The translations under genes and the position numbers were made by a program. From positions 13,173 to 77,172 of the forward strand of contig JAHYYL010000003.1 in the NCBI GenBank assembly GCA_019424965.1: 64,000 bases of DNA, written 5' to 3'. Under the pieces are notes generated by a model, which did not search any database, was not told where the DNA came from, and worked only from the letters and a program-made list of their open reading frames with translations. This DNA is from Collinsella sp. Its GTDB lineage: Bacteria; Actinomycetota; Coriobacteriia; Coriobacteriales; Coriobacteriaceae. Positions 16,149 to 23,594 of the stretch are shown here, one piece after another. The number at the start of each line of letters is the position of its first letter. The first letter of the stretch is position 1.

Positions 16149-16685
16149 ATGTCCGATGCCGTTCGTGCCGAGAAAATCGCGTGCGAAGTAGACCATGCTG
16201 CCCGTCAACTGGCGCAGGCGGGCCGTCTGGACCTGACGCGCGAGTTTATCCAGCATGGCGACGTGACGGTCTATGCACATGTGACCTCGGTGGCACGGGC
16301 AAGTCTGTCCTTTGCCGAGCACTTGGGCCGTGCTGGCATTTCGATCGACCGTGCCTCGCTGCTGCGCGGAGCCTTGTTACACGATTACTTTCTCTATGAC
16401 TGGCACGATCCCGATCCGAGCCATCGCCTGCACGGATTTCGGCATCCGTTTTTTGCCCTGGCGCGTGCCGAGGTAGATTTTGAGCTGACGTCTCGTGAGC
16501 GGAATATTATCGTACGCCATATGTTTCCGCTGGTGCCGGTGCCGCCGACGTGTCGTGAGGCATGGATTGTGTGCCTGGCGGATAAATGGTGTGCTCTGCG
16601 TGAGACGGTCGCCGGTCGTCTGCGGCGCAAGGACGAGACAGACGATAGCGTGAGTAAAGCATCGAGCGAAAAGAGGAGAGGGTAG
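16149..16685 (+). CDS. HD domain protein
   Basis: A 178-residue cytosolic protein preceded by GGAAGGAGG. His and Asp of the HD metal site occur in LLHDYFLYDWHD (about residue 76), with a further His in GFRHPFFALARA; this matches small uncharacterised HD phosphohydrolases. The lysine/arginine-rich tail (RLRRKDETDD) is unstructured. The next gene, a membrane protein, starts three bases after its stop codon, so the two probably form an operon. Confidence 0.85.
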   Translation: MSDAVRAEKIACEVDHAARQLAQAGRLDLTREFIQHGDVTVYAHVTSVARASLSFAEHLGRAGISIDRASLLRGALLHDYFLYDWHDPDPSHRLHGFRHPFFALARAEVDFELTSRERNIIVRHMFPLVPVPPTCREAWIVCLADKWCALRETVAGRLRRKDETDDSVSKASSEKRRG

Positions 16686-16688
16686 ACG

Positions 16689-17708
16689 GTGGGGACCGCG
16701 ATTGATATGGCGTTTGGCGGTGCGACGCTTGCCGCCTGCCCACTCTCGGCACTGGTGCTCTCGTTTGCCTTTTACGGGTTTTGCGGTTGGGCATGGGAGT
16801 CGACAGTATGCGCCATGCTCAATCACGGACGATTTGCCAACAGTGGCTTTTTGCTGGGGCCGTGTTGTCCTATCTATGGTGTGGGCGGCATTGCCTGCTG
16901 GCTGCTGTTGCGCGGGATTCCGGATGCCTCGAGCCAGTTTGTCGCTGCAGCGCTCGTATGCAGCGTGATCGAGTACAGCGTAGGCGTGCTGTTGGAAAAA
17001 ACAACGGGCGCTCGCTTTTGGGATTACTCGCACCTGCCGTTTAACCTGCACGGACGCATCTGTCTGTACTGGGCCTGCGCGTTTGGCTTGGGTGCGTTGT
17101 GTATTTGCCGTTTAGTGGAGCCGGCATTGCTGGGGCTGCTTGGCCATCTGCCGGTGCTGATTGTGCGGCTGTCCGCCTTTATCGTCGCGGTCGCGATGAT
17201 GGTCGACGCGGTGTGCTCGTTGGCGAGTTGGCGGCGTCTGTCTGATCAGCTGGAGCGCGTCCGGGCCGACCTTGCCGACCGCATTAACGAGTCGCTTGCC
17301 GATGCGTCCGACTCTATGCTCGAACGTATTCCCGATTCGGCGATCGGCTCGGTGGCACAGACGCATATCCGCAGCCGTGCCGTTAACGCGTGGCTGGCCG
17401 AGCTGGGCGACGCCGCGCTCGATGCCCTGCGCGAGAAGGCTTCGATGCCGACGTTTATCGCGGATGGTGCTCGCGGCCTGGCGCTTGCCGCCCGCCGCGT
17501 GGCCGATGCCGCGCCGAACATGCCGCGTCCGTCGCTCAGTCGTCGCCTTGCCGGCAAGAGCATGAGCCGTCCGGTGCCAAGCGTGTCACTCAGTCGTCGT
17601 GACCTGCGCTTTTTCAATGCCTTCCCGCGTCTGCGCATCAATCGCTACGAAGGTGTCATTCGAGCAACTAATCTCCGCGACCGCGCTCACGAGCTGTTTC
17701 GGCGCTAG
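16689..17708 (+). CDS. Membrane protein of the putative ABC-transporter type IV family (PF06541-like)
   Basis: A 339-residue protein with a GTG start at 16689, preceded by GAGGAGAGGG at the end of the HD gene. About five membrane helices span residues 15-190. The segments FCGWAWESTVCAMLNHGRFA, NSGFLLGPCCPIYGVG and RFWDYSHLPFNLHGRICLYW match this family, which is often called CmpB-like although transport has not been shown. The C-terminal 150 residues are basic and probably cytosolic. Confidence 0.82.
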   Translation: MGTAIDMAFGGATLAACPLSALVLSFAFYGFCGWAWESTVCAMLNHGRFANSGFLLGPCCPIYGVGGIACWLLLRGIPDASSQFVAAALVCSVIEYSVGVLLEKTTGARFWDYSHLPFNLHGRICLYWACAFGLGALCICRLVEPALLGLLGHLPVLIVRLSAFIVAVAMMVDAVCSLASWRRLSDQLERVRADLADRINESLADASDSMLERIPDSAIGSVAQTHIRSRAVNAWLAELGDAALDALREKASMPTFIADGARGLALAARRVADAAPNMPRPSLSRRLAGKSMSRPVPSVSLSRRDLRFFNAFPRLRINRYEGVIRATNLRDRAHELFRR

Positions 17709-17905
17709 CCGGGACGGGTGTGCTTGCGGCCCCTTGCTCGCGTATTTCCCATTGGTTTCGCGTCCGTTGCTGCGCCGTTTCCAAGATTGCGGCAGCATTT
17801 CCATTCAACAACGCCGCGTTTAACAACGCTGTATCTGGTCTACACCAGTTGCCCCTCGGCCGCATTATGGGCGCCGACAACGTTTATGCGATCAAGGGGG
17901 AGCGA

Positions 17906-19183
17906 ATGTACGATACGGGATCGACAACGTTTATGCTCATCTGCACCATGCTCGTGTTTTTAATGACACCGGGTCTGGCGTTTTTCTATGGCGGCCTGTC
18001 CAGGCGCAAAAATGTCATCAACACCATGCTTATGTGCTTTGGCGCCATTGGTCTGGTTGGTGTGCTGTGGATTGTTGCCGGCTGGTCGCTGGCCTACGGC
18101 GGCGACGGTTCCAGCCCGCTTATTGGAGGCCTTGACCAGCTGCTGTGCCTGCCGGTGCTCAACCAGGTGCTGCAGGCGGCTGAGGGCAATGCCGCGGACG
18201 GTGCCGTCTATCCTCAGATTATCAACATCGCCTTTCAGATGGCATTTGCCATGATTACTGCCGCTATCGTCACGGGCAGCCTAGCCGGCCGCGTTAAGTT
18301 TGGTGCCATGACGGCTTTCCTGGGCATTTGGCTGCTTGTGGTCTATGTGCCGCTCGCCCACATGGTCTGGGGCGGCGAGGGCTCCTTTATCGGCGACATC
18401 ATCGGCGCACTCGACTTTGCCGGCGGCGACGTGGTACACATTTCGTCCGGTCTCACGGGCCTGATTCTCTGCTTAATGCTCGGCCGTCGTCGCGGTTTTG
18501 GCATGGTGAGCTACCGTCCGCATAACGTGCCGTTTGTGGCGTTGGGCGCCGGGCTGCTTTGGTTTGGCTGGTTTGGCTTTAACGGCGGCAGCGAGTTTAA
18601 GGCCGACGCCGTGGCCGCGCTTGCCATCCTCAACACCGTGACGGCCAGCGCGGCGGGCATGGTCTCGTGGCTTGCCGTCGAGCGCGTGCATACCGGCCGC
18701 CCCACGCTGGTGGGTGCCAGCACCGGTCTGGTTGCGGGCCTTGTGGTGGTCACGCCTGGTGCGGGTTTTGTCGAGCCGTGGGCGGCGCTGGTCATGGGCC
18801 TGATCGTCTCGCCTGTCTGCTACCTGGCCATCAGCCATCTCAAGACCAAGTTTGGCTACGACGATGCACTCGACGCGTTTGGCTGCCACGGCATCGGCGG
18901 CATCTTGGGCGGCGTGCTCACGGGGCTGTTCTGCGTGCCGGAGCTCTCATGGACCGGTAAGGGCGGCCTGTTCTACACGGGCGACGTGTCGCTGCTCATC
19001 TCGCAGATTTTGGGCATTGTGGTGACGGTTGCTATTGTGCTGGTGCTCGATTTGGTGATCGCCGCAGTGGTCAAGGCGCTGTTCCACGGCAGCCTGCGTG
19101 TGGACGAGGCCGACGAGGCGCTGGGCCTGGATGCGAGTCAGCACGGCGAGAGCGCGTATCCCTCGTTCTCCGGACTTGACTAG
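17906..19183 (+). CDS. amt: Ammonium transporter
   Basis: A 425-residue channel with eleven expected membrane helices that conducts ammonia/ammonium across the inner membrane. The ATG at 17906 follows AAGGGGGAG, and the protein then begins outside the first helix. PGLAFFYGGLSRRKN, DVVHISSGLTGL and CHGIGGILGGVLTGLF are Amt signatures containing the two pore His residues (DVVHIS and FGCHGIGG). It is followed by a PII gene, the usual partner that blocks the channel. Confidence 0.96.
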   Translation: MYDTGSTTFMLICTMLVFLMTPGLAFFYGGLSRRKNVINTMLMCFGAIGLVGVLWIVAGWSLAYGGDGSSPLIGGLDQLLCLPVLNQVLQAAEGNAADGAVYPQIINIAFQMAFAMITAAIVTGSLAGRVKFGAMTAFLGIWLLVVYVPLAHMVWGGEGSFIGDIIGALDFAGGDVVHISSGLTGLILCLMLGRRRGFGMVSYRPHNVPFVALGAGLLWFGWFGFNGGSEFKADAVAALAILNTVTASAAGMVSWLAVERVHTGRPTLVGASTGLVAGLVVVTPGAGFVEPWAALVMGLIVSPVCYLAISHLKTKFGYDDALDAFGCHGIGGILGGVLTGLFCVPELSWTGKGGLFYTGDVSLLISQILGIVVTVAIVLVLDLVIAAVVKALFHGSLRVDEADEALGLDASQHGESAYPSFSGLD

Positions 19184-19184
19184 C

Positions 19185-19294
19185 GGCACGGCTTTCCCAG
19201 GCACCCGACCTTGCCCCTCAAACCGTCGCTTGCGTACCGAAGTACGCGGCGCTCCTCTTTCGGAGCAATCTCGGGCACCTGGAAAACCCGTGCC
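19185..19294. repeat. Structured palindromic spacer between amt and the PII gene
   Basis: Outer arms at 19185-19208 and 19271-19294 agree at 21 of 24 positions as complements. Inside are two small perfect hairpins, GCGTAC-cgaa-GTACGC (19232-19247) and GCTCC-tctttc-GGAGC (19251-19266). The architecture resembles the larger element after groEL. It could reduce read-through into the PII gene or act as a repeat element. Confidence 0.75.
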
Positions 19295-19339
19295 ATGTGA
19301 AGGACAATCAATTTCTTTTATTGAAGAGAGGAATTCACT

Positions 19340-19678
19340 ATGAAGAAGATTACGGCGATCGTTCGTGCCGAGAAGCTTGAGGTTCTTAAAGACGCGCTGT
19401 TTGCTGCTGATGTTCGTGGTATGACCATCAACCAAGTGCAGGGCTGCGGCGCGCAGCATGGCTGGAAGGAATACGTGCGCGGCAACGAGTTGCTTGTCAA
19501 CACGATCCCTAAGGTGCAGTTCACGCTCATTTGCGCCGATGAGCATGTCGACGGAATTGTCGAGATTATCTGCAATGCTGCTCGCACCGGTGCCGTTGGA
19601 GACGGCAAGATCTGGGTCGAGCCGGTCGAGGAAGTTATCCGCATCCGCACCGGCGAACACGGCCCCGCCGCGGTGTAG
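19340..19678 (+). CDS. PII nitrogen-regulatory protein
   Basis: A 112-residue trimeric signal protein that senses 2-oxoglutarate and ATP/ADP and typically plugs the ammonium channel encoded just upstream. The start follows GAAGAGAGG. The B- and C-loops are recognisable (TGAVGDGKIWVEPVEEVIRI and a terminal RTGEHG). The T-loop reads GCGAQHGWKEYVRGNELLVN; the Tyr that is uridylylated or adenylylated in many PII proteins (Tyr51) is Leu here, so control by ligand binding alone is likely. Confidence 0.93.
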   Translation: MKKITAIVRAEKLEVLKDALFAADVRGMTINQVQGCGAQHGWKEYVRGNELLVNTIPKVQFTLICADEHVDGIVEIICNAARTGAVGDGKIWVEPVEEVIRIRTGEHGPAAV

Positions 19679-19752
19679 AATCGACTGCCTGCCATCCGCA
19701 ACGTTAAAATACTGCAATGAGGCACAAGACTTGCGTTGCGGATGGACAGATT

Positions 19753-20415
19753 ATGGGGCGTAATAAATATCCCGAGGAGACGGTCGCGAAGATTCTCGAC
19801 GCGGCGCTGGAGCTATTCTGCGCACAGGGTTATGAGGGGACGAGCATTCAAGATATCGTCGACCGCCTCGATGGCATGACCAAGGGCGCTGTCTATCATC
19901 ACTTTAAGAGTAAAGAAGAGATTTTCAACGCCGCATTTGATCGGGCAATGGCTCCGATTGTTGAGCGCCGCCGCTCAACGCTTGGTATCGGTAATATGAA
20001 CGGAGCCCAAAAGCTCAAGCGGCTGTACGCGCCCGAGTCCGTCGTTCCACAAATTGAGCTATGGGCACGCATACATCCTGCGGCGGATCCGGTAAAAAGC
20101 TCGCGTCTACTGGCGATGCAGTACCAGGGCTCGTTTGACGAATCGGCCGATGGCTGTCTTTTGCCAGTGATCGAGGAGGGCATCGCCGACGGCTCCATTG
20201 CGTGCGAATGCCCTCGCGAAGCGGCGGAGGCCGTATCGTTGTTGGCGAATCTTTGGTTGCTGCCATTGTTCCGTCCGCTTGAATCCAAGGACCGAATGCT
20301 CGCTCGCGCTCAATGTTTGGCGCAGATGGCTGCCGCGGTGGGACTTGATTTGGGGGAAGAAGTGCTTCAGACAACGGCGCAGATTTGGGACGTATGGGAC
20401 CGCGCCGGGTGGTAA
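19753..20415 (+). CDS. TetR family transcriptional regulator
   Basis: A 220-residue regulator. Residues about 10-55 form the helix-turn-helix (ILDAALELFCAQGYEGTSIQ then GMTKGAVYHHFKSKEEIF). The C-terminal ligand domain is not diagnostic. An in-frame ATG at 19717 would add 12 residues but has no ribosome site. Two ATAC...GTAT palindromes follow the gene and precede the MFS exporter, its likely target. Confidence 0.92.
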   Translation: MGRNKYPEETVAKILDAALELFCAQGYEGTSIQDIVDRLDGMTKGAVYHHFKSKEEIFNAAFDRAMAPIVERRRSTLGIGNMNGAQKLKRLYAPESVVPQIELWARIHPAADPVKSSRLLAMQYQGSFDESADGCLLPVIEEGIADGSIACECPREAAEAVSLLANLWLLPLFRPLESKDRMLARAQCLAQMAAAVGLDLGEEVLQTTAQIWDVWDRAGW

Positions 20416-20420
20416 TATAG

Positions 20421-20434
20421 ATACTGACGGTATG
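20421..20434. promoter_or_regulatory. TetR-type operator, half-strength copy
   Basis: ATACTGACGGTATG shares the core ATACTRACGGTATG with the stronger site at 20482 and lies 6 bases after the tetR stop. Confidence 0.55.
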
Positions 20435-20481
20435 TAATTGATTTGTAAGGGTAGCCACGGCTGCCCTTTTCAAGTCATTAA

Positions 20482-20502
20482 ATACATACTAACGGTATGT
20501 AT
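20482..20502. promoter_or_regulatory. TetR-type operator before the MFS exporter
   Basis: Perfect 8-bp arms ATACATAC / GTATGTAT flank TAACG, 14 bases before the start codon of the exporter. The size and symmetry fit a TetR dimer site. Confidence 0.75.
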
Positions 20503-20515
20503 AGGGGATAGGCTT

Positions 20516-21778
20516 ATGGCTGAAATGCGGAGGAGTAGCGTCTCGTTGGCGCAAAAAACAGTGCGATCTATCAGGCTTTTCGGTCTTCTTGTTGCACAGC
20601 TGTGCGCGTATTCGATGTTGTCGGCACTGTGCTTTGCGTGCCCGCTTTACTTGTTCGATTGCAGCGGCTCGTCAACGTTATATGGTGCCGTCGCGGCGAT
20701 AGCGTTCGTGCCGGGCGTACTCGCAACTCCGGCTGGCGGAATCTTGGCGGATAGGGGAAGACATCGCGAGGTCCTCGTGGCCCTCGGCATTGCTCTGATG
20801 ACTGCATCACTGCTGTCTATCCTCATGAAGCGTTCGTTGCCTCTTGCGGTCGTCGTAGTAGCGATACTTTGTGTTCAATATGGTGTTCAATCGCTGCTGA
20901 AGCCAATGCTCCAAATTGATACGGTGCGCATGGCGGGTGAAGAGAAGGTTGAGCGGGCCACTGCATTGGTTTCGCAGGTGACCATGGTGAGCAATATCTT
21001 GGGTCCTGTGGTCGGGACGGCAGTCTATGGGTGCTTTGGCATCGATGCTCTTTGCACAATCGCGTCGGTAGCGTTTGCGATTTCAGCCCTGCTGTTTGGG
21101 GGTGCACTCAAGCAAAATGCCTCATCTGAAACGATGGGAGACGGCGCGACTCGCACGACATGCCGAAACGATTTTCGGGAGTCGATTCGGTATCTGTTGC
21201 AAAATGCATCATTGGTCGCTGTGATTTTGCTTGCGGCCGTTTTGAACCTTGCGTTGATTGGGCTAACGATTGGCGCTCCCATTATTGTTACAAAGCATCT
21301 CGGCATGCAATCGTCCTGCGTTGGGATAGTTGAGGTGGCTATGGGCTTGGGTGGTCTTGCCGGCAGTGGCTTGGTCGGCATTTGGCCGCATCGTTTTTCT
21401 TTCAATGGCATATGTCGATATGTTGCGATGATCTGTTTTGGAGTCGTACCGATTATTGTTACGCTACTGTTCGGCGCAGATGTATGCGTGTTCACCGTGT
21501 TTGCGGTTGGTTCGGCATGGATCATGGTGTGGGCAAGCATTGCGTCGGTTGAAATCACCGCGTTTGTTCAGCGGGCAGCGCCGACTGAGCTCTGCGGAAA
21601 AGTGCTTTCGGTCGTTTACATGGTCCTTTCCTGCGCAACACCTATCGGCCAATTGACGTACGGGGTTGCATATGATCGATGGACACCGGCGATTGTATTC
21701 GCAGCCATGTTGGCAGTGCTGACGTTGACGACGGCGCTGTTTTATCGTCTGAAAAATCGCTTGCGGCGATTGTCTTGA
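20516..21778 (+). CDS. MFS transporter (EntS/multidrug-like)
   Basis: A 420-residue inner-membrane protein with about 12 helices. GGILADRGRHREVLV between helices 2 and 3 is the typical MFS loop. The start at 20516 follows ATAGGGGATAGG. The operator just upstream and the adjacent TetR gene suggest drug- or metabolite-inducible export. The substrate is unknown. Codon use is slightly less GC-rich than in its neighbours, as in the tetR gene, which may mark the pair as acquired together. Confidence 0.9.
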   Translation: MAEMRRSSVSLAQKTVRSIRLFGLLVAQLCAYSMLSALCFACPLYLFDCSGSSTLYGAVAAIAFVPGVLATPAGGILADRGRHREVLVALGIALMTASLLSILMKRSLPLAVVVVAILCVQYGVQSLLKPMLQIDTVRMAGEEKVERATALVSQVTMVSNILGPVVGTAVYGCFGIDALCTIASVAFAISALLFGGALKQNASSETMGDGATRTTCRNDFRESIRYLLQNASLVAVILLAAVLNLALIGLTIGAPIIVTKHLGMQSSCVGIVEVAMGLGGLAGSGLVGIWPHRFSFNGICRYVAMICFGVVPIIVTLLFGADVCVFTVFAVGSAWIMVWASIASVEITAFVQRAAPTELCGKVLSVVYMVLSCATPIGQLTYGVAYDRWTPAIVFAAMLAVLTLTTALFYRLKNRLRRLS

Positions 21779-21842
21779 CGCGCTGGGGCACCGTGAATTT
21801 GCGGAGGCAGTGGCCCGCCGCGCCGGGACGGCATTGTTTGGG

Positions 21843-21890
21843 CATGCCTCTCCTTCGTCTACAATATCGGGCAGACGAAGGAGAGGCATG
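21843..21890. repeat. Perfect 18-bp inverted repeat covering a ribosome site and start codon
   Basis: Arm CATGCCTCTCCTTCGTCT (21843-21860) is the exact complement of 21873-21890, which contains the AAGGAG ribosome site and the ATG of the HAD gene. The loop is 12 bases. Full-length transcripts reading through from upstream would have this start site sequestered. Confidence 0.9.
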
Positions 21891-22751
21891 TCCATGATCA
21901 AGATGTTCGCGAGTGACTTAGACGGAACGCTGCTGAACGCCCTGCACGAGGCGGATGGGACCATCCGCCGCGCCATTCGCGAGCTGACCGAGGCTGGCCT
22001 GCACGTGGTTCCCGCGACCGGACGCTCGACGCTGCCGATCGGCGAGCATGGCTTTACGGGGCTGGCGCTCGATGCCTGCTGCTCTAACGGCTCCATCGTG
22101 CGCGACAGCCATGGCGAGGTGCTCAAGACCTGGACCATCGATCCGCAGATCACCGAGGAGCTGCTCAAGGCGTTCCCGGATATCTGTTTTGACTGCTCCA
22201 CGCCCGACGGCATGTTTTCGAGCGGATCGTTCGAGATGCACCAGGCGGGCTTTAAAAAGGACAGTCCCATCAAGCGCATCGTGATGCGTGGCATGCGTGC
22301 GCGTGGCGGCTATCACGAGGAACAGTATTTCGACCAGTCGATTGGCGACATCTTGCGCCACGATGTGTGCAAGATCAACTGCCGCGTGACCTCGCGCGAG
22401 CTGGAGCGCGACCTTAAGGCGTATCTTGCCGAGCGTTCCGATCGCGTGGTCAACGCGCCGTTTGACCCCGTTATGTTCGAGATTACGGACGTGACGTGCA
22501 ACAAGGGCGAGAGTGTTGCCTGGCTGGCGGGCTACTACGGTATTGCCGAGGACGAGGTCGCGGTCTACGGCGACGGTGGCAACGACATCGCCATGCTCAA
22601 ACGCTTCCGCCACAGCTACGCGACCAAAAACGCTAGCGATGCAGCTAAGGCCGCCGCGAGCGCGACCATCGGCAGCTGCATGGCCCACGCCGTCCCCAAA
22701 CACATGCTCGCCACCATGAGCAAGCAGAACTCCTGCACCATCATCGAATAA
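21888..22751 (+). CDS. HAD superfamily phosphatase (Cof type)
   Basis: A 287-residue hydrolase. The nucleophile motif ASDLDGTLL is near residue 10, PATGRS is motif II, the conserved Lys lies in VTCNKGESV and the acidic motif is GDGGNDIAML. These define Cof-like HAD IIB phosphatases acting on sugar phosphates or nucleotides. A second ATG two codons later is an alternative start. The ribosome site is embedded in a perfect hairpin. Confidence 0.92.
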   Translation: MSMIKMFASDLDGTLLNALHEADGTIRRAIRELTEAGLHVVPATGRSTLPIGEHGFTGLALDACCSNGSIVRDSHGEVLKTWTIDPQITEELLKAFPDICFDCSTPDGMFSSGSFEMHQAGFKKDSPIKRIVMRGMRARGGYHEEQYFDQSIGDILRHDVCKINCRVTSRELERDLKAYLAERSDRVVNAPFDPVMFEITDVTCNKGESVAWLAGYYGIAEDEVAVYGDGGNDIAMLKRFRHSYATKNASDAAKAAASATIGSCMAHAVPKHMLATMSKQNSCTIIE

Positions 22752-22756
22752 GGGAC

Positions 22757-22773
22757 AAAGGGACAGTCCCTTT
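22757..22773. repeat. Short hairpin with GGGACAGTCCC core after the HAD gene
   Basis: AAAGGGAC-A-GTCCCTTT lies a few bases after the stop codon. It may terminate or may belong to the dispersed GGGAC-core hairpins in this window. Confidence 0.5.
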
Positions 22774-22805
22774 GCCACAATCTAAATATTGCCTTTACGT
22801 GTTGA

Positions 22806-22850
22806 TGCACACGGTGTGCAATAATACTCGCACTGTGCAATAGCGCACAG
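22806..22850. promoter_or_regulatory. Two palindromic sites before the TetR-like gene
   Basis: TGCACAC-G-GTGTGCA (22806-22820) and CTGTGC-aatagc-GCACAG (22833-22850) are two dyads sharing TGTGC / GCACA halves in the promoter region of the regulator and the activase operon. They are likely autoregulatory binding sites. Confidence 0.6.
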
Positions 22851-22871
22851 GCTGAGTAACAAGGAGGACGC

Positions 22872-23582
22872 TTGTCCCAGCTCGAGAAATGCGATCGCCG
22901 GTCCCTTCGCTCGCAGCGTGCCCTTCGCCAGGCACTTGCCAGCGAGCTTGCCGAAAGCGGCGACCTTTCGCGCATTAATGTCGCGTCGCTCACCGAGCGC
23001 GCTGGCCTTACGCGCCGCACGTTCTATTCGCACTACCGCGATATTCCCGACTTTATCAATCAAATCGAGGACGGCTTGCTGGCCGAGATCCGTGAGCGCA
23101 TTGAGCTCATCACCGCAGCTCAGCTGCCCGACCTCTATCACAACATCGATGAGCTCGAGCCGGCGCCCGGTTCGGTTGAGTTGCTGCGCTACCTTGCGGC
23201 CAACCGCGATTTGATCGGATCGCTGCTGGGTCCGGGTGGCGATCAGGCTTTCATTAAAAAGATTATCGATACCGCGCGTGAGGCCGTGGTGCCGCGTGCG
23301 CAGACGGGCATTTTGGGCCTGGCGCTGGGTACATTCTTTGACTACTACGTCACCTACGTCGTGAGTGCCGAGGTCGGCCTGATTCAGCGCTGGTTTGAGC
23401 GTGGGCTCACTGAATCGCCCGAAGCCATGGCGCGCATTATGACGGTAATCGCCTTTGTGCGTCCCGGCGATCTATATGGCCAACCCATCGATATCAACGT
23501 GCCGGAATATGGCATGAAGCTATTGAATCTGCAGCTCGAGGATGCGGTCGACACTGCCGCAACCGTCGAGTCCAACAACTAA
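22872..23582 (+). CDS. TetR/AcrR-like transcriptional regulator
   Basis: A 236-residue protein with a TTG start supported by AAGGAGG. The N-terminal helix-turn-helix (INVASLTERAGLTRRTFYSH) is of the TetR type; the C-terminal region has a hydrophobic segment (TGILGLALGTFFDYYVTYVV), as in regulators with a TetR_C_8-like domain. It ends 12 bases before the giant activase gene, so it probably controls that operon through the dyads upstream. Confidence 0.88.
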   Translation: MSQLEKCDRRSLRSQRALRQALASELAESGDLSRINVASLTERAGLTRRTFYSHYRDIPDFINQIEDGLLAEIRERIELITAAQLPDLYHNIDELEPAPGSVELLRYLAANRDLIGSLLGPGGDQAFIKKIIDTAREAVVPRAQTGILGLALGTFFDYYVTYVVSAEVGLIQRWFERGLTESPEAMARIMTVIAFVRPGDLYGQPIDINVPEYGMKLLNLQLEDAVDTAATVESNN

Positions 23583-23594
23583 GAGGAGAGACAG

